64,000 bases of DNA from Tanypteryx hageni (GCA_028673005.1 CM054117.1:868001-932000), one strand, 5' to 3'; shown: positions 11,325 to 24,490, counted from the stretch's first letter. Numbers and translations are program-made. Notes: a model not told the origin generated them from the letters alone.

Positions 11325-14300
11325 TTATTCATGCTTCATACTTCTTATGACCATCATCTTCCTAAATTCTGTCGAGTTTTCTCTAAAACAATTTACATAA
11401 TCATCGAAACTTAAGCTTTTATTAATTAGAGCTTTAGTGATCCCTTTCGCCTTTGTTTTATCTTTCTCTCCTTTTATCCTATAGGAATATAATTTGCTTC
11501 TCAATCCTACAAAGTGCATAACAATACGCCCATCGCATTCATCCTTCATTTTTCCAATAACTTTTTTATTTTTGTTTGAAAAGCATGGATGATCCTTTGG
11601 AAAGTTGGAGGCATAGTAAAAGCCAAATTCGGTTGATATGTCCTCGTAAAAGTCATCAGTTTTTATTTCATATATGAAACTGTCAGTATCCACATAGCAT
11701 AGCTTCAAGCGGTCACCATATTTAGGCTTCGTTCTCCTGTAGTGAAAGTCGTACATTAAAGTTTTGCTTAAATCTAGAACACAAAAACCTATATAAATAT
11801 GTTTATCCATTTTAGTTACGGATTTCCTCAAATGAACCGCGACTAAATTTTCATTAAAGATCGTTCGATCAAGGAGAGTGGATTTGGAAATTAATTTATC
11901 CAACCTCTTTTCTTGCGAAAGTTCTCCATAGTTTTACCAAAGACCGCGTTATTCATTAATTTATAAAAATCCTTTTCAAATTCATTCGTGACAATTTTCC
12001 TACGTTTTGTATTCAAGTCGACGTAACACTTTAACCATGGAGATTGGTTAAATTCAATGACTCAGTGAATGGTCTTCAGTCTCAATCCGAGAGATAGTCT
12101 GTTTTAAATTTACGTAGTGAATGACGTACTTTGTCTTATCGTCTAGAGTGGTCAACAGTTTTTTATGCTTACCACCTGGAGGAGTATTGTTTTCGGGACA
12201 CAATGGCAGATCTTTGTGTTCGTGATGGTGTTGAGGATAATCTAAATCTACTTCTAAAATATAACCTTTTTCGTTTTCATCCGAAATGTAGGATAAGTCA
12301 AATTTTCAAATTTCCTCAGTAATTAACCAGCGGAATACGCTATGGGGTGAGTAATTAGTCATCGCCCACCCATAGAGGTTATTTGCATCTAAATATAGGA
12401 TATAGCGAGACTCAGAAACTGGATTGTAATCATCCATATACTGATTATTAGCCTCGCTATATCGTTTCATGCATTGGCTGATTCCTCCACGAATACTCTT
12501 CTCTACCATCAGAATCATGTCAGTCAATAACTCCAAGTTAATTTTAGTATACTTAAGCTTGGCGTCGAAGGTTAGACCGGGGGCCGTATAATACCACGCA
12601 GGATCTAAATTATATGCGGTCATGCAAACGTCCCTAAAATTTTCAAGTACGTCAGCCAAATGTACGTCAATTTTATGATAAAGATCACTGTAGTCACCCA
12701 GTCTTACAATGAAAATCGGTCCATATTTTCTTCTTGGCATACTAATAGTCTTCATCGCTTGCGCAGTCCAGGGTCAAATTGCTAAAGACTTCCTCCTTAG
12801 GTGGCAAGTACGTTTCATCGAGTCTTTTCCGAATGTCCGTTTATTCATAGGGATAAACGCCTTTATGCGTAACAAATTCGAGTTTATCCTCGAAAACCTC
12901 TTTGGCTTGCCGAAATTTGTCTCTCGGTGGTTGTCTACCAATATCGAGAGGGAAGAAGCCATGAATCTAAAGGTGTCCAAAAATCTAATGGTAAATTTCT
13001 CGCCCACTCCTTTGGTAAAAGAGATGCATTTGCCTCAGAATTAGGTATGTAATGTATTTCTCTGTCATCATAACCTAATTTCTTTACAATAAATTGAGAA
13101 TCGTAGTCGGAAAGATTGTGATTAAATACTGGGACGAATTTCGGCATTTGAAATTGTAAAATACAATTATTATGCGCCGGTCCCCTATACATTCCAGTAA
13201 GACGACAATGATCCCTTAAGCGATCGTTCTCAAGCATACCCTCACAGATATGACATGTGGTTGCTATTTTAAATGTCTCCTCTTGCTCTGAGGTTAAGGG
13301 TGTCATCGGAATTGTATTCTTGTATGCTGCCTCAATCAATTCAACCCTCTTCTTGATGTATTCTATGAATACCTTAGCGCAGTGGTTCCCAAACTATGAT
13401 CCTCGGACCATTTGTGGTCCGTGAAGGTTTCTAAAATGTAATTTTTTAGAATGAACCGTATATTTAGTTGATTTTTTAGGGAAAAGTTAATCAATTCTTA
13501 CACTATCACAGGCATTAAAACACTTTATTAACCCTTAGTTAGGCGCGCTGGCGTAATCTTCCATTTTTGTTCTTATAATAATGTTTTTTTTTGTATTTTA
13601 CAACTCTCTATTACGTTCATAGTTTATAAATAAAATGTACATTGTAATATGTTTATTATGATGCTGTTTGTAAAACTATTTTATATTTCACGAATTTATC
13701 CTACAATTTTTGAAAATAATTCTTGGAATAAAACAAAAACTAGTCAGACGCCTCTCAAACAGACAGAAACCTGTATAATACATTTGAAAATGTTAAAATG
13801 AACTACCTATCCAATTAACCCCTTTTTTAAACGTAGTTACAGTAAGTACGTTTGTGTAAGAAATGAGGTGGTCTGTAAGGCCTGGAGCGTTGCTGTTGTG
13901 GTCAGCGGAGCTCAAAAGTTTGGGAAGCACTGCCTTAGCGGTATCCGGTCCGCGGTATAAAACTGGCTAATAATATTCTCCTCCGGAATTGGCAACAATA
14001 AATGAAAAACTCATGGGTTCATGTGCTTGATATAATTTTGAATAGGAATGATCAGAAGGGTTACTGCAACTGTTAAATTTTGGAAGGAGGCACTCAAAAT
14101 CCGCGTAGATGACATACGTAACACGAAACATGTGGTTCAAAACTTTGAATGTCAACCATTTATCTTCTTCGCTAGGAAGTACGATTTTTGTGGGCGAGTT
14201 GACGCTACAGATGATTTTGTTCGTTGGGTTTTTTCTCATCCTGGTAATGAGTAAAACATCTCTTACAAATGTGAATTTTTCGACAATATTTCATCTGACC

Positions 14301-15175
14301 GTGTATCAATCTCAAAATGTTTTATGTAACAAAAATGTGTTATTTCACCGTGATGAATAGAAGGTCCCGATGATCTTGAAGTTCCCTATCGACAATTTTC
14401 ATAGGATACACGTTTTTTTCATCATATCAAAAAACGTTAATCGATATATTATTAACCTTTTCAAATTTAGGGATTACATCTAGTTCCGCAGGATACTCGA
14501 TGCAGCCCAAATCGTAACTATTTCTAAATTATTCATTATCATATTTTGAGACGCGTTGAGGATCTTTTTCTATGTTTTTGCCCAAATCGCGCATTTAAAA
14601 CAAAAAGGATTCGAATTTTGTACGTTAATAACCGATTTAGTAAGTTTAATTTTCGGTGGTAACTCAATGAAATAAGATCCTCTCAAGGGTTTGTATTTGT
14701 TAATCCTTAATTCCAATCCTTTTATCTCATGCATGGCCCAACCCGATCCTTTTGCCTGCTGTTCAGACTTCTCCTTTAGTATTTTTCCAAAGAGTGTATT
14801 CAGAATTTCATTAATGTCATCCGTCTGAAGGACTCCGATATTTTTAGTTTTAAAAACCCTCTCCGCCAATTCTTCTTCCTTCTTGAATTTCGTTTACAAA
14901 ATATTATTAATTTTTAGAGACGTATTTGCCAATTGTTCCCTAACTTTGTAAACCAAAATTTCTCTGTCATCCAAAAACGATATTGTCTCTATGCACTCCA
15001 TTTACACTCACCCAAAAAGTTTTCAATCGATTCCTCACTGCTGAGTCGATCTCGACAACTTGATGTTCCCCTCCTGCTTGTATTAGGTGTTTCTTGAGGA
15101 CATCACTCATTTCATGTGCAACTCGATATCTCGAGTCAAAATATACGAAGCACACTTCGCAGTTTCCATATTTTA
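11325..15175 (-). pseudogene. Polinton/Maverick-type DNA polymerase B, decayed
   Basis: Protein-primed family B polymerase read from about 15175 down. The exonuclease part has YADFECLL near 14125 and VFNHNLSDYDSQFIVKKLG near 13100. A zinc-like segment CHICEGMLENDRLRDHC lies near 13230. Polymerase motif A is YLDANNLYGWAM near 12370, motif [18 protein letters not shown] near 11950, and motif C YVDTDSFIYEI near 11680. The piece near 14570-14869 is the poorly conserved N-terminal region. Frameshifts and stops occur throughout, and a hAT MITE splits it at 13380-13932. No integrase, packaging ATPase or capsid gene is present in the window, so this is a remnant. A related virus-like element of the same lineage is an alternative. 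Confidence 0.85.
13380..13932. mobile_element. hAT-type MITE inside the polymerase B gene
   Basis: The ends CAGTGGTTCCCAAACT and AGTTTGGGAAGCACTG are inverted repeats typical of hAT elements. The 8-bp target duplication CCTTAGCG is perfect at 13372-13379 and 13933-13940. The 553-bp interior has no coding sequence. Confidence 0.92.
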
Positions 15176-15854
15176 GATCTGCTTACTTCAAAAGTTCAGT
15201 TGTGAATAAAAATAAAAGTAGATCTGAAAAGGATCCATAGAAATAAATATGAATAACGTTGTATCTGAAATAATTAGAATTTATCATGCATTTTCAACTG
15301 TGCTGTATTTCAAAAATAAATTTATCGATATGACAATAATTATCGCTATAGTACAAATTACACATAATCATTGAAATACGTTCTCTATTTTTCAATATAG
15401 TATTTCCAGAAAGCAGCGTTTCTTTAAAGCAGCGTCTTCACGTTGATTGATAAGTCACCAATAATTGGTGACTTGACAAAATATTAACGAGATTTCCTAA
15501 AATATCTCGAAATCTTTTGCCTTTTCTAATAAACTTTCTTTTAGTGGAAGCACAATCGTAATATGAACAAAATTTGAATTTACACCATTCAATATCTCTC
15601 CAAATAACGGAGATATTAACTAAAATGTTGGAAAATTTTGGATTTTGCCAAAAATCTCGAAAACGGTTGGTCCTACGATGAAAATAACCCGAAAAACCGT
15701 CCCCCCAGGTCTCTTTCTAAAGGTGGAATGGGTCTTTGAGGAGTCCCAAAATTTTGCCCCTGGAAGGTTTGGTTACCCAAAATACAATCGCGATGTTTTT
15801 AGTTCATCCTCCTTGGGGCTCTCGGCTTGTCTTTCGCGTATGTGACCTCGTTTC
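15176..15854. other. Non-coding spacer with a short palindrome
   Basis: No gene is supported. A near-perfect palindrome with 11-bp arms (AAGTCACCAAT / ATTGGTGACTT) lies at 15452-15474. It may be a hairpin or a protein-binding site, but nothing around it suggests a role. Confidence 0.5.
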
Positions 15855-16200
15855 TCAGGCATTAGGCGGAGTTATATATTATTTAATTCCAATAACCACT
15901 CTATAAAAAATATCTTTTATTGGTTCAGATACGTCGATGATGTTCTATGCTGTTGGACCGGGAGCCATCGACAATTAGATTCCTTTCTTATATTTTTAAA
16001 CTCAATTCACAAAAATATTAAATTCACCATGGAATAAGAAACGAACCAGATATTAAACTTTTTAGACCTAAGCATCACAATTCATAATAATAAGCATCAT
16101 TTTGAAATCTACAGAAAACCAACCTATACAGATCAAGTAATTCCTGCTGATTCCTCCCACCCATTATCCCACAAACTTGCAGCTTGTCATGCCATGCTCC
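15855..16200 (+). pseudogene. Penelope-like reverse transcriptase fragment
   Basis: Carries the catalytic motif in WFRYVDDVLCCW followed by LNFLDLSITIHNNKHHFEIY and RKPTYTDQVIPADSSHP, the palm and thumb of a Penelope-like element. The sequence is broken by stops. It ends at 16200 where another transposon is inserted, and the same protein continues at 18787 in frame. Confidence 0.8.
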
Positions 16201-18778
16201 CAGGGTCGCGACACGTTAGAAAACGAGGACAGCATAAACCTTACCCCTACAACCCCTCCGTCGCTTCAGTGTGTTTTGTTACGGCTCTCCCATTGGTCGA
16301 AGACGTTGCCAGGCAACGAGCTACTTAAACAGACGCTTCTCCCCCCTCTCTCCTGCCCCCTCTCCTCTGCTCCCCCACCCGCTGGCCGCTTTTCGTAGGG
16401 GCAGCCGATTTACCGTTAATCAAATAGTTTAATTATTCCATATATTTGGCGCAATGATCTTCCATCAATTTTTTATAGTTCTGAAAACAATTTACCAATC
16501 AAATGTTTGTGTGGGAATTGGTACACACTTTTAAAAGAAAATAACAGATATTTCTTTACACGTTTATTGAGAAAAAATGACGGCAAATCAATTTACAAAA
16601 TATAAAAATAATATTATTGGTCCATTGATCTGTAGAAACAAATATAGGACAAGGTTGGCATAGTATAAACATGAATGGATATCACATAAGAGCTTCTTAA
16701 GGAGCACATCATGAGCAAAAATAATAAATTCTAAACACTATTGATGTAATAAAAGTACATTCAAAAATATTTTAAGCAAGAAGTAATAGATTACAGTTAT
16801 ATCATAATATATATATATAAATCCAGGAAGTCCTTTACATTATAATACAATACAATAAGTTACACACAGAGCTTTTAAACTTACATTTACATTCTTAATA
16901 TGATTAGGAAGTTGATCGTACAATCTTATGCACATGGTTTTAAGCCCTTGATGAAACATTGATAATTGTTGTTGATTAACATGCAATCCTCAACTACAGG
17001 AATAGTTAATAATAATAAGCTATAATACATGCTTTACTCAGATAAAAAAATAATTCAAGAGTTTTATGACCAACATTGATTTTATGATGAATCACATTGA
17101 GGAACAAGGTATTTGGTTCTATAAATAATAGTAAGTTCTGATGTAGTTTGTAGGCAGATTGTGAATCTGTTTTTAAAATTTGCCTATCATGCATATATGT
17201 TGAGATATGACACTTCCAATTAAAGTCGACAAATTCTAGGAAGAACATATTCTAAGTTGAATTTTATTCTATGGAAGATTGTCTGTGTTATTGCAGTGAT
17301 GTAAATGCTTTGATAGCATAACTGGGGCACAAACACAAAACAAGAGTTTACAGTAATCACCACAACAAAAATTAAATATGGAATAGCACTCCTGAATAAC
17401 TTATTAGCTTTATACAAAGACTTAGCTTTGGGTGCCAATTCAACAGACTTCCTGACTCCAAGTTGATGCAAGACACCTTCCTTACTTGGACCCCTTTAAT
17501 GAGAAACATGGAAATTTCAGTAATAAGTAATGATCAAAATAATCAGAGTTTATCCTATCTATGCTATGTAATATAGAGGTTTTACTGTATGGTATTTTAT
17601 ATAAATAAATATACCTCATAAGGTTCTCCCTCATGGCACTACTAGGCCTGCATGGGGTCTGAAACACCAAGGGGCCAGGTTGTGGGCATACTTCACCTTG
17701 CTCAGCTGCTGCAGGAAGAAAATACAAGTTAACCATTGAGTCAACTAACAACAAACATTATACATAGCATGCATAGAGATGATGTATAGAAAGACAAAAA
17801 CACAGTAGTCACTAGATTAACAGCGTGTATGGAAAACATCACTAAAATTGTTTACCTGGGAGGAGTAAATTTGGAATGGAATCCTTCCAAAGTTTCATGG
17901 TTCCTTCAATAAAATTCTCCCGCGAGAAATGCTTCAGGCAAACTCTTGTTTTTGTACACATTCATTCGGTCCATGCTTAGTAGCTTAGGATCCCCAATCA
18001 GCTTCATCCAAACATCGAATCGCCGATTTGAGTCAGAAGTGGGATGAGGGAACCTGGATTCAACATTTAAAAATATACATTCTCTTGCCGATATTGCATA
18101 TTTCACACTCAGGCTTTTCTAAATATTAATAAATATCATAATGGGTTCAAATGCCCTCACACTTTTCTGTTTCTCCAATGAGAAACATTAATTTTGAGTT
18201 TTATTAATGACAACTGTAATAATGCCACCATTTGAAATGTGAATGCTCGTTCAAACAACCAAACACATAAATATTTAATGCATGTACTTATCTGTAGGCA
18301 ACAAGGGAATAGATATATTAACCTTTTAAAAAATTAATGTACCTCTGTACAATTATGATGCCACAACAAGAATAGTTGTTACATCATATTCTTACTATGA
18401 TGGTTAAAGGCAACCCATTGAATGTTTTATGAGCTACATTCCATTGCATACCTTGAATAAATAATGATGTCAAAATGCTAACTCGAGTAACCTCCTTTTC
18501 CCTACAACTGGGGATGCAACACAGTGGCCAAACCATAACAAAATTTGCAACACTTCCCAACAACATAACAGATGCTGATTCAAATCCATGGTAACCATTA
18601 GAACGCGTTGGAACCAGCATAAGCATGTGCAAACTGCAAATGAGCATAAGCATAAGCACCTGCTACCTACTTCCTCAACTCCCGTACTTGCCCTCCAGCG
18701 CTGTAGTGCATTTTGTTATATTACCCCCAACCTGGCTCCAGACGGTCCCAGTTTTGCTATCCAAGTGCCGACCCCGTG
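16201..18778 (-). mobile_element. DNA transposon with THAP-domain exons, 8-bp target duplication
   Basis: Target duplication CATGCTCC flanks the element at 16193-16200 and 18779-18786. The ends CAGGGTCGCGACACG and (complement) CACGGGGTCGGCAC form a short imperfect inverted repeat. Similar blocks (CCCTCCnnCGCT and AGTGnnTTTTGTTA) occur near both ends. Inside, the minus strand encodes a THAP domain and further exons but no recognisable catalytic domain. The 8-bp duplication fits P or hAT elements; the THAP domain favours P. A Tigger-like end (GAGGTTTTACTGTA) occurs at 17576-17589 inside it. Confidence 0.8.
17400..18115 (-). pseudogene. THAP-domain exons of the inserted transposon
   Basis: The first exon (about 18115-17850) has RFPHPTSDSNRRFDVWMKLI and, after a one-base shift, CLKHFSRENFIEG and SIPNLLLPG, matching the middle and end of a THAP domain. 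It is followed by a consensus donor GGTAAAC. A second exon at about 17712-17617 has a pyrimidine-rich acceptor TTTTCTTCCTGCAG and the donor GGTATAT. A third, from about 17492 to 17400, carries LGVRKSVELAPKAKSLYKAN, similar to the linker after THAP domains in P-type transposases. The catalytic part was not found downstream, so the gene appears internally deleted. Confidence 0.6.
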
Positions 18779-18786
18779 CATGCTCC

Positions 18787-19445
18787 ACCATTTAGTGAAC
18801 ATTCCCCTATCAAGCTCTAATTTTAACAAAGAATTGGAGATCATCAAATATATAGCCAACAAGAATGGATATACCAACCAGGTAATTGATAAACTGCGTT
18901 ACAAAAAATTTCGCAAATTAGTCACATCCAACATTGCTTCTCTTTCTCTTATTAAATCAATAGCCCCTAAATGGTGCAAATTACCCTTCATAGGCAAAAT
19001 CTCTTATAGACTAGCAATTTTTTTTACCCAAGGATAAATACCGTTCCTCCTTTTATCCTCCCCTAACACCAGCCAGACTCTTGTGTAAATGTAAGGATCA
19101 AATTGATTCTTCTCATAAAAGTGGGGTATATAGTGTTATGTGCGACAGTTGTGAGGCGATGTACATTGGGCAGACCGGGAGGAGTTTCCACACAAGGATT
19201 AAGGAACATATGAGGTGTCTACGGATGAGAGATGCTTCTTCACTATTGGCCAAACACCTTCGAGACTTCACATTCCTGTCATTTCAACCCGGATTTCCTC
19301 CATTTTGAACACAAAGGACCTCGCCTGGATGCCTTGGAGCAGCTAGAGATATTGCAACATATTGGCAACAAAATGTTACTCCTTAATGAACAATTATTCC
19401 CAACCCACTCACCCCTCCTCTCCATTCCCTTTGCAATACTGTAAC
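18787..19445 (+). pseudogene. Penelope-like element, connector and GIY-YIG endonuclease
   Basis: This continues the reverse transcriptase at 15855-16200. The connector has LRYKKFRKLVTSNIASLSLI, then a cysteine pair CKCKDQIDSSHKSGVYSVMC and the GIY-YIG nuclease motif in EAMYIGQTGRSFHTRIKEHM near 19160. Stops and frameshifts are present at about 19036 and after 19300. The GIY-YIG domain fused after the reverse transcriptase is the hallmark of this class. The element probably ends near 19640. Confidence 0.85.
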
Positions 19446-19589
19446 CGTCATTTCCCCTCCACCGAGTTACCATCCAATCACCTAGCAGTCATGCCCGTAC
19501 AATGTCTTCCCTCCCTCCCTCCCCCACTTTTCTACCTCCCACTCCATCCTTCTCTCCTACATATACCCTTTTGGTTTTCTCTGTATCAC

Positions 19590-19615
19590 CTGATGATGAC
19601 GCTAAGCGTCGAAAC
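19590..19615 (+). ncRNA. Hammerhead-like core at the Penelope 3' end
   Basis: CTGATGA (19590-19596), a stable short hairpin GACGC-TAA-GCGTC and then GAAA (19611-19614) reproduce the conserved core and helix II of a hammerhead ribozyme. Penelope-like elements are known to carry such motifs in their terminal repeats. I could not find a convincing helix I partner, so it may be decayed or incomplete. Confidence 0.45.
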
Positions 19616-19639
19616 CTAGGCCATGTCCTAATAAAATAA

Positions 19640-22600
19640 TGGAAAATTACAAGATTTTTATTTAGTAATCAATGTGGAATTATTCCACCACATCACGCCT
19701 TCAACGGATGAATTAATTGACAACATTGTTTTTGGAATAATATGAAACTATGCAGAATGGCATAAGCTGTAATTTGGGAATAATTTTTTCCTGTTTCAAA
19801 ATTATTCCCAACATTGTTTTTGAACGGTACTTGTTTTTGAGTTCAACATTCTCCGAGTGGTGGTGCCATAGGTCACGTGACCGGATGTTACGTCACAAAA
19901 TCCAAAATGGCGGCTGAGATCTAAGATGGCGCACTGCGCCAGAACATATATTTCCCTACAACTTAAAATCTCTTGTCATGTTTGCCGGGATGTCACCGAT
20001 AGAATTGTAGTGATCGATGTAAGCAAAATGTGACATGCTTGGGATTTTCTTTAACTTTTATCTCCGACACTATAAGTCGTAATTAATTGGTCTCGTCGAC
20101 TTTTTTGTGGTAAATGTTGTCCTCTATCCAAATAAATTTTTAATGCATACCTCACATCATATAAGAGCATGGAGAGAAAATTATGGATTTTTAATTGTTT
20201 GCCGATATAATCTTCGTAGCGATTGTGGGGATCGGAGTGCGTTAATAATCACGCCGGGTTTGTAACAAGCAGCGAGTTTATCAACAAATAACGAACAAAT
20301 ATCAACGAATAATTGATAGATCAGTCAAAATAGACATTTTAGGGAAAGTAATTCATAAAGTTGAAAAACTTGGCACATTTGTCCGTTAGGGAAACCTAAC
20401 TAACATCATTAGTTGACGTGTACGCGTCGGCCGCTATGCCGCTAAAATGACCGCCGGAGCAAGACTCGCGACTGGCCTTTCGCGAATAACTCGGAAACGG
20501 TCAAACCTATGGCGAAACTGTACATAAAGAAACTTGTAGAGAATAAAATTTCCTACGAGAAAGGTTCTTTGCATTTTATTTGCTACTGCGATAGTATAGC
20601 AGAAACCGAGCGTTGTTTGCGGAACGCAGGCCGCGCGCTGTCTTAAAATCAAGTGTTGTGAGCTCGTTTCCACACCACCAGCTGTGGTAGAGCTCCAGAC
20701 GCGTTTTTTATATAGTGGTATCCCGTTTAGGCACTAATCTACTGTTTATTGCAATCACTTAACATAAGTAATTGGTGTCATAATCATGTGCCTTCTGTCA
20801 CGGCAGCGGCTGTCTGATTCTAAAGTTAAAGATCAATTTGAAGATGAAGAAGCTTCGATTGAAATGCTAAATATTTGCAGTGTCATTAATTCAAAAAAAC
20901 TTTCTCATAACATGATTTTTTTATTTGGTGTTCGAATAAATGAAATTTCATCGAGGTGGCTAAAATTGTAAGCTATTTTATATTAATAGCACTAATACAA
21001 AAGCCTGTCAATATGACGGGTATGCATGGATTAAATATTAAATTTAAGGCCCTTCCCATTCTTCCTCCTTTTCTCTCTTCCATTCGCCTTCCTCATATTT
21101 TAAGTATATATTAGATTTTTTTATTTTTCTACATTTCATAAAGAGGTTGCAATGAAACAAAATCATGAAGGACAAAAACCGATTGAAATTTTGTGAGAAG
21201 TTTCATGTAAATTTAAAACAAATAAACACGTAGCATAAAAACTTTAAGTCAGAAACGACTCCATTGCATTGTAATGATGGGCAACTTAACATTTCAAATT
21301 GGAAGATACTTCACACGTACATTGTAAATATCTTTTCGTTTGCAAATTTTATTGGGCAGTTTAAAGCAAATTACTATATTGACAATGATTATGATTACAC
21401 CTACTCCCCGATTAACGCTCTTAATTGGTGCCACGGAAATCGAGCGCTAACTGAAACAGCGCTATTCGGAACATGTACTTCCATAAGAAATGACATAAGA
21501 TGTAATTCGTTTTCGAGATTCTATTAATGGAAATGAAGATAGGTAGTATTATATAAATAATACACCAAAGTATTCTTTGTTAACCATATTACGTAGCGTA
21601 GAATAGGTCGTCATTTGCATTGCAATTATATTGAAAATTGAACAGTAAAACTTGAATATAAATGAGGAACAGAATGCATTTTACGGAACATATATTGATC
21701 TCACGCTGAATAAATGTCATGCAGGAGCATTAAGGAATAGGAATTAGAGTAAAAGAAGAATACCTGCGTCTACTTATATATAGAGGGTGAGGCAATAGTC
21801 ATTATACAGCCACAATTTTATTAACATAAAGAAAATAATAATAACAAAAGCATCATTACTGAAGATACTGTTCAATTAAGAGAAGGCAACCATTAAGACA
21901 AAAAAATCGTACATCGAAATGATCGAAACCTTACTACGTTTCCATAAAGAAATATCGATTCATAAAAGAATATCAGATGTGCTTGATAAATAAAGGAACA
22001 TGGAATGAGACCAAATAAAGGAAGAATTCAAATATCTTGGTATTACATTTAAAAAACTGATCAAAAAGGGGGCAATAAACAAAAAACAAACAAATGTTGG
22101 CGCTCTCCAGCTTTTAGTTTCTGTAAATCCTCTAATTTAACCTCGAGAGTTAAGTTTTTCCTCTTTTTCTCCTCTGACCGCCGGTTATCACTCACGGTGT
22201 TTTTATATAAAGGGAAAATTTAATTTAAACAAAGTTCACTCTATATTATAACCTACAAAAACATCGACATTTGTACACTGAACCATCAAGCAACTGCAAA
22301 TACTGACGTCTTGTGTGCTGTAAATGCGCAGAGGCGCTGCGAAGTGGACTTTGTAAATTACACCAGAAATTTTGAAGAGCGTTAATCGGGACAGTGTTAA
22401 AGCGGGGAGTGGGTGTTATTTCTTTCGTTAATTCAGGAAGATATTTGACGCATGACCGGTGCATTTATAGTGATTACAAAAAATGTGTGAATTAAAAAAG
22501 CTACTTACTAAGTTCTTTTGTCGTCAAGGTAAACAAAACAAAAAGCTAATTAAAATATTAGCGGTTGTATGTTCGTTCTCATTTCTTCCACGCATTAGAA

Positions 22601-23469
22601 ACGGCACTGCAGTAAACAAACCTATCGTTCAAATTAAGCCATCATTACTTCCTTTTTGATTAAAATGCATTCAAAATATATAAGAAGAGTTCTCACAACT
22701 GATTTACAATAAAATATCCAAGTTCATGTTATTGCTTTTAGATATGGACGTCATTTTGCTAGATCAGCAACAATGCCGTCGCCCTTGACGAAATTTTTGT
22801 CTAAAATTTAGCAAAATTTTTGTGTTAATAACGAATTTGTGGAACGATTCGACGCATATTAAAAAATCGATGGCTGGAAAATGAATATCCGTTCTATCAG
22901 GCGTCGTTTGGTGCAAGTCCCGTATTCATATCGCAAATCTAAATGATTTTAAAATGCAAATGAAAAATGTGCTGCAACAGTGCAAATACACAAAAAGGAC
23001 AGAATTCTCTTTAATATATGTATTAGATATTCTCTTGGGAAATACCCACACCCCCTTCCACTCAACAATATTTCTCGGACTAGCATAGACATATGCTACA
23101 TCACCAAGTAGATCTTTGGTTAATTTCCAAATGAAAAGTAGATATTGGGTGCTGTAAGATTGGAGGCCAATTGCAATATTTCCGGGTTTGAACAAGTGCA
23201 AAGGTTGCAACTCTAGCCATACTAGTCAGGAACCCATCTTCCAATTATAATGTAAATCTAAGTCCAGTATCCATGATGTTTTTGCAGCACATATTCCTTG
23301 CAGATACAGGAAAGGTAATGTATTTCAAAGTTTTAAAATTTTTTATGCAGTTTTTTGCTTTGCAAGAATGTATTTCATTTATATTAAATCACATTATTAC
23401 ATTGTGTTAAAATATTCAATTATGATCATTCTTGTTATTATTATTACTGGTGTGAAACACATTCTCTTA
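19640..23469. other. Long non-coding stretch, unassigned
   Basis: No coding sequence or clear mobile element could be supported. Points of note: a piece related to the tRNA-derived repeat near 19745-19805; a GC-richer block at 19860-19945 with CACGTGACC and AATGGCGGC; and an open minus frame at 20434-20673 whose surroundings look repetitive rather than genic. A segment with GATTAACGCTCTT at about 21410 is repeated in inverted orientation near 22380. Confidence 0.5.
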
Positions 23470-24204
23470 AGGCTGGAATACACTGGTGATTAAGTCTCGA
23501 CACTTGTCGCATGAGGAAATCACGAAGTTATTTAAACTGGAGACAAATCTTGCACGACTCACTGTCTGCGAGCAGCTCAATGCGACTTGACCTTGGTGTT
23601 ATCACAGCAACTCTCACGCTTGTGTGTACACTGTACTCTGTGGCGAGTTCAGTGTGGGGAGTGTGCAAAGGAAGGTTCTGTGTGCCACTGCGTTTGTTGT
23701 TCATTGTATTATTAAATTGAGAAAAAAGAAAATAAATAGAAGAAAATGTTGGGTCAGAGAATATATTCTCAAAAGATCGAATTTTGGCGCTTACGAGAAT
23801 TTCTTAATTGGTTGTCTGAAAATGTCCTGCAAGTCTTTGTTGCGCTTATTTCTTTAAAGCGATTTTTGTACTCTGCAGATTTCATATCCCATAACTCCAC
23901 ATTGCAGTTGTACATTTGAATGAGTTCAATGCCCTCTTCCTTTGACTATGTAGTCCTCTTGTTGTCCATGTTTTCTCCTCACCCAGCTCTCAGAGGTTAG
24001 CAAGAAATTCCAACCTTGCTGGAACCGTACGAGAAGCTTTCGTGACCAAACCGATAGCTGTCCACACTGATAGTGAGTCAACTGTCATTGCTTCTGCTGC
24101 AAGTTGATAACAGTCTGAGAGACTGCTCACGGCACTGTCTACACTGGCAAGATTGCTATCAGACAGATATTTGTGCAACTTTAATCATCAGTGTATTCCA
24201 GCCT
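23470..24204. mobile_element. Harbinger-like non-autonomous element (MITE)
   Basis: The left end AGGCTGGAATACACTGGTGA and the complement of the right end AGGCTGGAATACACTGATGA form an inverted repeat extending about 25 bp. TTA is duplicated at 23467-23469 and 24205-24207, matching the TWA preference of PIF/Harbinger. The 735-bp interior has no transposase. Confidence 0.8.
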
Positions 24205-24405
24205 TTAGAATTGGATGATGTATTTTGATATGCTTCTAAGAAAATCTTCAGCATCACTGATGTAAGAGCTAAACAAGATTCCTAAATTGTTGTGCATGCA
24301 GAAAATTTTTGTAGTGATCAATGTTAGCAATATAAGACTAGTTAGCAGGGACGGATTGATAAATTTGCCATCCTTAGGCACTATAAACTTTGCCGTCCCT
24401 GTACC

Positions 24406-24490
24406 TACCATATATACTCATGTATAACATGCAGTTTGAAGACCAAATTTTTAGATCATAAAGTAGGGGTGTGCACTATATACAGGTAAC
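24406..24490 (+). repeat. Pogo-like terminal repeat, isolated end
   Basis: CCATATATACTCATGTATAA followed by a segment with GGGGTGTGCACTATATAC resembles the ends at 34059, 37715 and 49352. The same arrangement of a TIR-like start and a G-run about 55 bases inside is present. Confidence 0.5.

Noticed and set aside
13528..13560. TTAACCCTTAGTTAGG inside the hAT MITE as a nested piggyBac
   Set aside because: No matching right end with TTAA was found before 13932, so a nested insertion cannot be supported.
20434..20673. Minus-strand open frame of 79 codons as a host gene
   Set aside because: No start context, splice sites or recognisable motif, and the surrounding sequence looks repetitive.
21405..22410. 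Inverted GATTAACGCTCTT segments as a TIR element
   Set aside because: The shared sequence is short, does not begin at definable ends and has no target duplication.
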